From Akkermansiaceae bacterium UBA3385 (GTDB lineage: Bacteria > Verrucomicrobiota > Verrucomicrobiia > Verrucomicrobiales > Akkermansiaceae): a DNA stretch of 22,638 nucleotides. Both the position numbers and the translations under genes were made by a program. Shown in pieces: positions 15,945-22,112 of this stretch. Positions within the stretch are counted from its first letter, which is position 1, and each line of letters opens with the position of its first letter. Location: positions 1 to 22,638 of the forward strand of contig DEPT01000046.1 in the NCBI GenBank assembly GCA_002358905.1. Reading direction: 5' to 3'. The notes beneath the pieces are model-generated. The model saw only the letters and a list, made by a program, of their open reading frames with translations. It made no database searches and was not told where the DNA came from.

Positions 15945-16871
15945 TTACATGGCCTTGAGCTCGGCCACGGCGGCTTCGAGGGAAGCGATATCCTGAATGG
16001 AAATCACCTTGGCTTCCTTGCAGATGCGGCTCATCATGCCGGCCAGGGTGTTGCCCGGGCCCATTTCAATGAAGAGGCGCTCCCCCTTCTCGATGAGGTC
16101 CTGCATGCAGGCAGCCCAGCGCACAGAACCGCACACCTGCTCACCGAGCATAGCGCGCACGTCCTCCGGCCCGGTCACCGGGCGGGCTTCGAAATTGCAG
16201 TATACCGGCACTGCGGGAGCCACCATGGGAGTAGACTCCAGCTCCGGGCGCAGAGCGGTCTGGGCGCTCTTCATGAAGCGGCTGTGGTAGGCACCGGCCA
16301 CATTCAGCTTCTTGGCAATCTTGATACCGGCAGCCTTGGCACCGGCCACGGCCTTATCCACACCTTCCACAGAGCCGGAAACCACGGTCTGACCGGGGCA
16401 ATTGTAATTAGCCACGTCAATATCACACTCAGCAGCCAGAGCCGCCACGGCCTCGTTGGTGCCGCCAATCATGGCAGCCATGGTGCTGGGCGCAGCCTGA
16501 CAGGCTTCCTCCATGAGAGCACCGCGCTTCTGCACGAGCTTGAGACCGTCCTCCATGCTGAAGGTACCGGCGGCGGCATGTGCCGTGAACTCACCCAGGG
16601 AAAGCCCGGCAGCGGCAACGGGCTCAATATCCACCAGGGAGCTGAGCACCTTGTAGATAGCCAGACCGTGCAGATAGAGTGCGGGCTGGCAGTTGCAGGT
16701 GCGGGTCAGCTCCTCATCCGGGCCATTGAACATAATGTCCGTAAGAGAATAGCCCAGTGCAGCATCAGCCGCCTCCATCATCTCGCGAGCGGCGGGGTAC
16801 GCATCATAGAAATCCTTGCCCATGCCCACCTTCTGGGCACCCTGACCGGGGAAAAGAAGTACAGCTTTCAT
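15945..16871 (-). CDS. fabD: Malonyl-CoA:ACP transacylase
   Basis: 308-residue enzyme that transfers malonyl from CoA to acyl carrier protein for fatty acid synthesis. The start MKAVLLFPGQGAQ matches the family exactly, so ATG 16871 is chosen over a TTG at 16946 that lies inside the promoter. Conserved sites are GQG near 9-11, the nucleophile serine in AAGLSLGEFTAHA (about residues 88-100), NCPGQTVVSG near 154-163, the catalytic histidine in AGAYHSRFM near 193-201 and MGPGNTLAGM near 271-280. It is encoded alone, without the usual fabH/fabG/acpP neighbours in view. It has its own promoter and terminator and is therefore monocistronic. Confidence 0.95.
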   Translation of the reverse strand: MKAVLLFPGQGAQKVGMGKDFYDAYPAAREMMEAADAALGYSLTDIMFNGPDEELTRTCNCQPALYLHGLAIYKVLSSLVDIEPVAAAGLSLGEFTAHAAAGTFSMEDGLKLVQKRGALMEEACQAAPSTMAAMIGGTNEAVAALAAECDIDVANYNCPGQTVVSGSVEGVDKAVAGAKAAGIKIAKKLNVAGAYHSRFMKSAQTALRPELESTPMVAPAVPVYCNFEARPVTGPEDVRAMLGEQVCGSVRWAACMQDLIEKGERLFIEMGPGNTLAGMMSRICKEAKVISIQDIASLEAAVAELKAM

Positions 16872-16917
16872 AACGATATGGTAAGATAGGAAGCGCAATC
16901 TTTGCAGCTTTGCCATC

Positions 16918-16946
16918 AGGTTAACCGAAAGCTCGAGTAAAGTCAA
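16918..16946 (-). promoter_or_regulatory. Promoter of fabD
   Basis: Minus strand TTGACT (16946-16941), 17 bp, TAACCT (16923-16918). The predicted start is near 16911, giving a leader of about 40 nt before the ATG at 16871. Confidence 0.55.
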
Positions 16947-17346
16947 GCAAATTCGATTTCTCCACCTGACTTTATAAGTGGCCGTGATATTATCTCAATT
17001 CATGCAGCTGCTTTCGACTTTTTCGCAAGCCGACTCCACGTTCATCTATGTTTTTCATTCGTTTCATTTGGTCAATAATCATCGGGGACACACTCGACCG
17101 ACCGAGGACTCAGGCCTCGGTGCTTAACCCTCTTATTTCAGCTATGCGCCCGACTTTGTAAGCCTGTGTTGCGCTCAACCTCCTCACATCTGAATCGGGG
17201 CCTCGGTTAACTTAAAACGAAACAATAAAGAATTTGGCGCAGCCGCAGGCGAGCGGAAATTCAGAGCCCGTGAAACGGGCTCGAAATTTCTCGGGCTTTC
17301 AGCCCGACAAACATCAATTTGGTGAGTTTTTAAAGTTCCCGAATCA
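16947..17346. other. Gene-free structured interval between fabD and the DUF262 gene
   Basis: No convincing reading frame is seen. The interval contains a hairpin ACCGAGG/CCTCGGT (17101-17107 and 17115-17121), a second copy of GGCCTCGGT (17113-17121 repeated at 17199-17207), and the palindromes at 17256-17307. A 7-bp inverted repeat TTCGTTT/AAACGAA (17058-17064 and 17215-17221) brackets the middle part but may be chance. It marks the passage from core genes to the A/T-richer accessory block and may hold remnants of an interspersed repeat or insertion. I cannot identify the element. Confidence 0.5.
17256..17307. repeat. Two adjacent palindromes, REP-like
   Basis: The first hairpin is GAAATT-ca-GAGCCCG, loop TGAAA, CGGGCTC-ga-AATTTC (17256-17290). 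The second is TCGGGCT, loop TTC, AGCCCGA (17291-17307). They abut with no spacer and share the GGGCT/AGCCC core. They lie 40-90 bp downstream of the DUF262 gene. There is no T-run, so a standard terminator is unlikely. A REP-type interspersed element or an RNA-stabilising structure fits better. Confidence 0.65.
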
Positions 17347-19845
17347 TTATTTTTTATGTTCTTTTATCCATTTGAGCAAATATGGTCGATCATTATTATT
17401 TTTTTGTTCAAACCACTCGCAACACAAAAAATATTCGACGTCATTAATGCTGATTGCAGTTTTATAATAATGTTTCGGTTTTTGCACTGTATCAGCTTTT
17501 TTTAAAAGAGGGTACTGTATACCAAAAACACGTTTGCTATATTCTTCTGTTTGTAAAAGTTGGATTTCTGCTTCTGTAGCACACCCTTCACTTAGCATGG
17601 CAGCCAAAACCTCCTTTGCAATTTTTCCAACCTTATATTCCAGCCAATCGTCGTTTTCGTTCACATTGTCAAGGACCAACTTTGCTCTTGCAGAATTTTC
17701 TGTTTTTCTTATTCCTTTTACCTTTTCTCCTGCAATAAAAGATATATACGCTTTCCATGCAGATTTGGCAGTATTGCAATCAGGCGGTACAATCAAGAGC
17801 TGTTTGGCATTATTTTTAATGTACTCGTCCACAGCTTTCTCAGGAGTACCGGCAAGACATGGACCTGTAGTTTTGTCCCAGTTCAAAGCTTTATGCACGC
17901 GGCCGATATTGCAGAGATAACTACTCTTACACTTATCCGTTTTGAGATTTCTGTAGTGATTACTATTCATATATCTCTCGCCTGCGTAGATGCGAGCGTT
18001 GAACACTGCCGGTTCTTCCGTTTCATACGAAAGTACCATCAGTTCTGCATTCGTTATGTATTGTTTCAGTGCGGATTTTATCGTTTCCTCACGCTCCAGA
18101 ATCAGAGCATTCAAAGCCTTGACATCTGGTTCATGCTCATTACAAGTCAAATGCGACACCTCAGCTTCTATGGCACCAGCAATATCATTCAATTTACCTT
18201 CTAACTGATACGACTCCAAAAAATCAGTAAAGGGAGCATCACTCTTTCTGATATTAGCGATAGAGTCCAGAAGCCAGCAGTTGCCGATATTACTCAACGA
18301 ATGCTTAAGCTCCGGGATGGATTGGCTCCAGGCATAGGGTACAAGATGGTCAACATCCCAGGATTCATCCCTACCGAATCGAGTCAACAACTTGGCACGA
18401 GCGGAATCCATACGGCTCCATACAAGGAGGTAGGTGTAGTACTGGCGCACATCACCGCGAGAAGAAGCCATCAAGCGCTCCACAGCAGCAATAGCCGCCT
18501 GCTGTAGTTTCTCTTCTTCTGTCCATTTCATAAGGACCTCGTAGGGGCTGAAGTCCTCACTCAGTTTCAGCAATTCATCCAAATAATGCTTCACAGACTG
18601 ACCGCTCCGGTTCGACCATATACCGGACCACGAGCTGACAAATATCCACTTAATAAGAACATGTATAATATTGTTGACCTCTGTCGAAATATCAATCAGA
18701 TTATCATTTTTCTTCTGTTTCAGAATCAACAGAGCGACGGCATACCACAAAAGATAGAGTGACCCATATTCTCGTTTCCAGCGAACCAATTTTCCCAATG
18801 CTAAGTCCTCAACGAGCGTTTGTGTGGATTCAAAGAAAAACCTCCAATACTTCTCCCATTCTTCCAAGCTGAGCAGCTTGTAGGCATTGCGTACCTCTGA
18901 TTGATTGGTAACAGCCTTAAGCACAACATTAAAGCCATTGACCACATCGTCTATTGCCAGTTCCATTTTATATTGGGACGCTGCAAAGTAAGTTCTAAAC
19001 TCACTCAGACGCTCGGGAAAACAAGGCCATGACTTTTTAATAGTGGCAGCCAACAGTTGCTCTCCGGTCAGAGGCGTACCCGCCATATTCAAACGCGTGA
19101 ACATGCGAACAACGGCATCCTCACGTTCCCCTGCAGAACCACATTCATCCTGATTAATCAGCAGCACTGGAACACTATGGCTCTTCAAAGCAGAAACCAG
19201 AGCAGACACTCGAGTCATAGCTCCGGCATACCGTCCGGGAACACAGTCTGCTGAGCCGGCACAGACATCGCATATCCTGACGTATTGACCATCAGCAGAC
19301 TCAATCTCTTCCTGGGTTCGCCACAAAATACCGGCAGAATCCAAGCTTTCCGTTTCTGCATACGAATCGGCAAATCGCCCACTCGCCCAGGCAGCCAAGT
19401 TAAAACACAGAAAGCGAACATACTTATCCAGATTGGCTTTTTTACCCACAACCGGACAGCCATCATCTGCCCAATCCTTTCCAGAAGCTTCATAGCCAAG
19501 AGTAACAGGCGAAAGAGCAACATACATGCTCTGATATCGCTGCTGACCATCCAAAACAAGATAGGTGTAATCTATCTTCTCTTCAATTTCTTGTTTTTCC
19601 TCAGCAGATAGTCTGGCCGCGAACCGGCGGGAAGCAAATAGCGACTCACCAAGCTCAGCGCGCTTCAGAAACAACATCGTCCCATACGGCCATCCACGCA
19701 AAAGTGAATCCACATAAGAAGCTATCTGAGAGGGTTTCCATACAAAAGGCCGCTGTATGCAGGGAATGGTTGTCTCGCCATTCATGGCGTACTTCAATAG
19801 TGTATCAACAGCAATCGATTTACTTACAAACAATGCTTCAGCCAT
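17347..19845 (-). CDS. DUF262 and HNH (DUF1524-like) protein, GmrSD-type nuclease
   Basis: 832-residue protein. Residues about 10-275 are a DUF262 (GmrS-like, ParB-related nucleotide-binding) domain: IQRPFVWKPSQIASYVDSLL at 30-49, DGQQR at 99-103, and RMFTRLNMAGTPLTGEQLL at 247-265. After a helical middle part comes an HNH-type nuclease: D497/D499-H500-LVP, N522 in NIGNCWLL and N531-x-x-K534. Some 230 further residues follow; the last 70 carry EEYSKRVFGIQYPLLKK, YYKTAISI and a final WI, resembling an accessory domain I recall from restriction-associated proteins. GmrSD-type enzymes use NTP to cut modified phage DNA; that role is inferred here. GGAAGGA lies 10 nt before the ATG. A/T-rich composition suggests acquisition. 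Confidence 0.85.
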   Translation of the reverse strand: MAEALFVSKSIAVDTLLKYAMNGETTIPCIQRPFVWKPSQIASYVDSLLRGWPYGTMLFLKRAELGESLFASRRFAARLSAEEKQEIEEKIDYTYLVLDGQQRYQSMYVALSPVTLGYEASGKDWADDGCPVVGKKANLDKYVRFLCFNLAAWASGRFADSYAETESLDSAGILWRTQEEIESADGQYVRICDVCAGSADCVPGRYAGAMTRVSALVSALKSHSVPVLLINQDECGSAGEREDAVVRMFTRLNMAGTPLTGEQLLAATIKKSWPCFPERLSEFRTYFAASQYKMELAIDDVVNGFNVVLKAVTNQSEVRNAYKLLSLEEWEKYWRFFFESTQTLVEDLALGKLVRWKREYGSLYLLWYAVALLILKQKKNDNLIDISTEVNNIIHVLIKWIFVSSWSGIWSNRSGQSVKHYLDELLKLSEDFSPYEVLMKWTEEEKLQQAAIAAVERLMASSRGDVRQYYTYLLVWSRMDSARAKLLTRFGRDESWDVDHLVPYAWSQSIPELKHSLSNIGNCWLLDSIANIRKSDAPFTDFLESYQLEGKLNDIAGAIEAEVSHLTCNEHEPDVKALNALILEREETIKSALKQYITNAELMVLSYETEEPAVFNARIYAGERYMNSNHYRNLKTDKCKSSYLCNIGRVHKALNWDKTTGPCLAGTPEKAVDEYIKNNAKQLLIVPPDCNTAKSAWKAYISFIAGEKVKGIRKTENSARAKLVLDNVNENDDWLEYKVGKIAKEVLAAMLSEGCATEAEIQLLQTEEYSKRVFGIQYPLLKKADTVQKPKHYYKTAISINDVEYFLCCEWFEQKNNNDRPYLLKWIKEHKK

Positions 19846-19887
19846 AAAACGAGAATCCTTCCAGAAATTATAATTGCTATATAAAAA

Positions 19888-20151
19888 TCAACCCCGTTCC
19901 ATCAGTAATTTCCTTGCTAAATTACGATCCTTCAAGGGGACTCTGCCAGAGTTCATAATAATTCGAAGCGCATCGGTCTCCCGCCCAGCTTTGAAAATGC
20001 GGCTGGAATATGACATTCTGATAGCCACGCCTGCCGGTTTATACTCTCCATACAAAAGGGCATCGTGCCCTTGGCGAAGTTCATGGAAATAGCGCACAAA
20101 GGCAGATTTTCCTATCTGATTCAAACTGGTTATAAGTTCATCGTCAGTCAT
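19888..20151 (-). CDS. 87-residue protein upstream of the DUF262 gene, unrecognised
   Basis: Read from the ATG at 20151 because the upstream in-frame starts (20163 and 20196) fall in or before the -10 box of a strong promoter. The protein is basic and mostly helical: DDELITSLNQIGKSAFVRYFHELRQ forms a first helical segment, then a GVAIRMSYSSRIFKAG stretch, then ALRIIMNSGRVPLKDRNLARKLL. The layout suggests a small DNA-binding or adaptor protein, but I do not recognise a family with confidence. It ends 42 bp before the DUF262 gene on the same strand and has the only strong promoter close to it, so the two are likely one operon. Confidence 0.7.
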   Translation of the reverse strand: MTDDELITSLNQIGKSAFVRYFHELRQGHDALLYGEYKPAGVAIRMSYSSRIFKAGRETDALRIIMNSGRVPLKDRNLARKLLMERG

Positions 20152-20161
20152 AGCGTTTATC

Positions 20162-20189
20162 ATACTAACAGCGCATATAAAAAAGTCAA
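20162..20189 (-). promoter_or_regulatory. Promoter of the 87-residue gene and DUF262 gene
   Basis: Minus strand TTGACT (20189-20184), 16 bp, TAGTAT (20167-20162) with TGT before it (extended -10). Ten nt separate the -10 from the ATG at 20151, so the mRNA leader is predicted to be only about 3-4 nt. Confidence 0.65.
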
Positions 20190-20225
20190 CCCTCAAAACA
20201 AGTTCGGAATTACGAGGTCAGCAGT

Positions 20226-20251
20226 AAAAAGAGATCACTCAGCCCGGATCT
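20226..20251 (-). terminator. Weak terminator after the 133-residue gene
   Basis: On the minus strand AGATC, 10-nt loop, GATCT, then CTTTTT (stem arms 20247-20251 and 20232-20236, T-run 20230-20226). The 5-bp stem is short, so termination may be partial. Confidence 0.35.
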
Positions 20252-20260
20252 GATTTAACC

Positions 20261-20662
20261 TCAGCGATAACGACAAAAATACAGGTAACGGTTTACTGCC
20301 GTCCGAGGCTGGATTTGAAGGAAAGCAGAAAAGTAATTAAAATATGGATGAGCATACAGCTGTACAGCAAGCTTTGCCAAAATGGCAGCATCATCCATTT
20401 TGTAAAAATCCAAGTTCAGCTTCATGACGCTCTGAACATATCCCGAGCAGGCGCTCACTATCTCAACATAGGCCACGATTGTCCGGATGCTCAACGCACC
20501 CCGCACGCCCCCATTCTTCTGCAGCCACTCGCAGAAATCTCTCTTTTTACCAGTAAGATTCTGCAGCCACAACTCATTATTCTGCCCACCCTGATGCACG
20601 GCCGCATCATATTGTTCAAAAAGGGAGGCGAAAGTATACATATCAGGAGATTTTTCGTTCAT
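20261..20662 (-). CDS. 133-residue protein, restriction-associated accessory domain, putative
   Basis: Helical protein of 133 residues. Residues about 42-130 follow a pattern I recall from small N-terminal domains of restriction-type or HNH proteins: FCEWLQKNGG, SIRTIVAYVEIVSACSGYV, NLDFYKMDDAAILAKLAVQL and a closing AVNRYLYFCRY. The middle part is reminiscent of core-binding helices in recombinases. None of this was confirmed by search and no catalytic residues are visible. It lies on the same strand as the 87-residue and DUF262 genes, 109 bp upstream of the former, with its own promoter and a weak terminator. Its A/T-rich composition matches those genes. An ATG at codon 8 is an alternative start. 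Confidence 0.6.
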   Translation of the reverse strand: MNEKSPDMYTFASLFEQYDAAVHQGGQNNELWLQNLTGKKRDFCEWLQKNGGVRGALSIRTIVAYVEIVSACSGYVQSVMKLNLDFYKMDDAAILAKLAVQLYAHPYFNYFSAFLQIQPRTAVNRYLYFCRYR

Positions 20663-20683
20663 ACAGATTTGGAGTTCAGGTGT

Positions 20684-20718
20684 ATTTTAGCATAGTTCAG
20701 TACATGCATATATAACAA
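20684..20718 (-). promoter_or_regulatory. Possible promoter of the 133-residue gene
   Basis: Minus strand TTGTTA (20718-20713), 18 bp, TATGCT (20694-20689). Alternatively the overlapping extended -10 TGC-TAAAAT (20692-20684) acts without a clear -35. The ATG is at 20662. Confidence 0.42.
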
Positions 20719-20798
20719 ATGGAAAATTCCACATAAATGGAGAGTGGCAAAATTAATTGCAGCTTACTCTCAACTACGTTCAAGCTTCGGGCACTGCC

Positions 20799-20827
20799 CC
20801 CCCACCGCCAGGCATCGGCGGTGGGGG
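20799..20827. repeat. Perfect 11-bp GC-rich hairpin after the 228-residue gene
   Basis: CCCCCACCGCC (20799-20809) and GGCGGTGGGGG (20817-20827) with a 7-nt loop, 13 bp beyond the stop codon of the minus-strand gene. There is no T-run on either side, so it is not a standard intrinsic terminator. It could stabilise the mRNA 3' end or terminate without U-tract. Confidence 0.7.
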
Positions 20828-20840
20828 ACAAAGCAGAAAA

Positions 20841-21527
20841 TCAAGCCGCCAGTTCATCAAGGAAGTGGCTCACCGGGGCCGCAACCATGCTGACCTCAAA
20901 ACCGGACGAGGTAAAAATCACGCTAAGGCTTTTGAACAAGTTACGGATTATACGCTGCTGGCCGGGGGTAAGCCCTTCCGGAATGCAGTGAAGCATCTTC
21001 ACCGGAAAGGTGAAGCCACCGGCAAGCAGCGCCATGGCCTGCAGAGCCGAGGTCACAATATCTTCCGGATAAACGCGGATATTGCGGAAGGGCCGATTAT
21101 TCAACGGCAGTACATTCAGCGAGACCACCGAGGTGACCTGCTCGCCCTTGAGATGAAGCCCCAGCATCTGCGCGGGTGCCATGGCGACGGACTGCTGAAG
21201 CGACGCCCGGTGCAGCAGATAGGTATACCCTTCCGGAACGCGGAAATTCTGCTTCTGCGTAAACTGCTGTAGCTTTTCCCACACCTCGCTGAGCGGATTC
21301 AGGTATACGAACCGCTCAGCGGTGTTACGCAGAATCCAGCCATCTACCACCTGGTCACAGGCGGCTGCCTTGCGAAGCCATTTTTTGCAGTTGACCGGAT
21401 CCATCGTGATGAGACTCCGGGGTGTATGCCCGGTGTTATCGGCACCAATCAAACGTTCGAAGCTTTGATTTTTCTTGGGGGTGAAGGTTTTACCTTTTCT
21501 CATCTTGTGGAATGTCGTAGTCATCAT
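20841..21527 (-). CDS. 228-residue protein, unrecognised
   Basis: No known domain recognised. The first 35 residues are basic and probably disordered (MRKGKTFTPKKNQS). The rest appears a mixed alpha/beta soluble fold with no signal peptide or membrane span: KKWLRKAAACDQVVDGWILRN, then an AERFVYLNPLSEVWEKLQQF segment, and a long hydrophobic C-terminal half ending SHFLDELAA. A good promoter lies 69 nt upstream of its ATG. ATG codons at 21524 and 21503 are alternative starts. It is a single-gene unit on the same strand as the defence-like genes, separated from them by a hairpin. Its composition is more G/C-rich than theirs, so it may not belong to the same import. Confidence 0.65.
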   Translation of the reverse strand: MMTTTFHKMRKGKTFTPKKNQSFERLIGADNTGHTPRSLITMDPVNCKKWLRKAAACDQVVDGWILRNTAERFVYLNPLSEVWEKLQQFTQKQNFRVPEGYTYLLHRASLQQSVAMAPAQMLGLHLKGEQVTSVVSLNVLPLNNRPFRNIRVYPEDIVTSALQAMALLAGGFTFPVKMLHCIPEGLTPGQQRIIRNLFKSLSVIFTSSGFEVSMVAAPVSHFLDELAA

Positions 21528-21595
21528 GTTTTTTCTTGTTTTTAGAAAGCTTTTGGGGTATGGGGGGGTCCCTATCGCTCTCTACATATACATGT

Positions 21596-21625
21596 ACTAT
21601 AATTTTTTCACGACATGCATATCAA
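21596..21625 (-). promoter_or_regulatory. Promoter of the 228-residue gene
   Basis: Minus strand TTGATA (21625-21620), 18 bp, TATAGT (21601-21596). The predicted start is near 21589, giving a leader of about 62 nt that includes a run of seven C (G7 on the plus strand at 21562-21568). The surrounding 150 bp is strongly A/T-rich. Confidence 0.6.
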
Positions 21626-21668
21626 CTATAGAGCATTATTTTTATGATAGTTACAACTTTTTTCATAT

Positions 21669-21694
21669 TTTAAAGAATCAGCTAGTCCGATTCT
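21669..21694 (-). terminator. Weak hairpin terminator after the frameshifted gene
   Basis: On the minus strand AGAATC (21694-21689), 9-nt loop, GATTCT (21679-21674), then TTTAAAAT. Stem is only 6 bp and A/T-rich, so the call is tentative. Confidence 0.35.
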
Positions 21695-21735
21695 GGGGGA
21701 GCGGCCAGCAGACAACACCCAGCATGAGAGGTGAA

Positions 21736-22112
21736 TTACCCCGAACCCCACGAGCATGCAAGCAAGCATCGGCTTGCACCAGTAATTCTACGCAGCAGGT
21801 GTGGCCCAATTGCAGGACTACAGAGAGAGATGGTGACATATCTTCCGGCTGGGGCTTCTCCGGGGCTGTTCCATTCACAAACGTCCGGCTCAGGGAAGAC
21901 TAACGTAAGGTTCACCCCTCCCGTAAGCTTGTACTCTATGATATCAGCATAACCATGCAGATATGCCGGCCCCAATGGTCTGAGTCCGCAGCAGGACAGA
22001 TTAGCAGCGGCCTCGCTGTACAGCAAGAATCAGGAATATCGCCATCAGCGATAAGCGGATTCAAAAACACAGCATCATCTCTATCGATAACTGATTGAAG
22101 AGGCATCATCAT
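21736..22112 (-). pseudogene. Frameshifted gene downstream of the ADP-ribosylglycohydrolase gene
   Basis: From the ATG at 22112, which overlaps the upstream TGA stop as ATGA, the frame reads MMMPLQSVIDRDDAVFLNPLIADGDIPDS. It then degrades and stops within about 35 codons. A second frame opens at the same spot (about 22028) and continues LLYSEAAANLSCCGLRPLGPAYLHGY, then DIIEYKLTGGVNLTLVFPEPDVCEW, to the stop at 21736. Adding one T near 22030 would join them as IPDFLLYSEAAANL, a natural-looking protein of about 125 residues. I do not recognise the family. The C-terminal 15 residues look less protein-like. A sequencing error, a real null mutation or programmed frameshifting are all possible; no slippery heptamer is seen. 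Confidence 0.55.

Noticed and set aside
16872..16946. N-terminal extension of fabD from a TTG at 16946
   Set aside because: The extension covers the fabD promoter, and the family starts exactly at MKAVLLFPGQG.
21757..21778. Inverted repeat TGCAAGC/GCTTGCA near the 3' end of the frameshifted gene
   Set aside because: It has no T-run, no link to a promoter and a short stem; probably chance or minor RNA structure.
21475..21903. Plus-strand open frame of 142 codons across the A/T-rich interval
   Set aside because: It runs antisense through the start of the 228-residue gene, its promoter and the frameshifted gene, and its translation is low-complexity with no motif.
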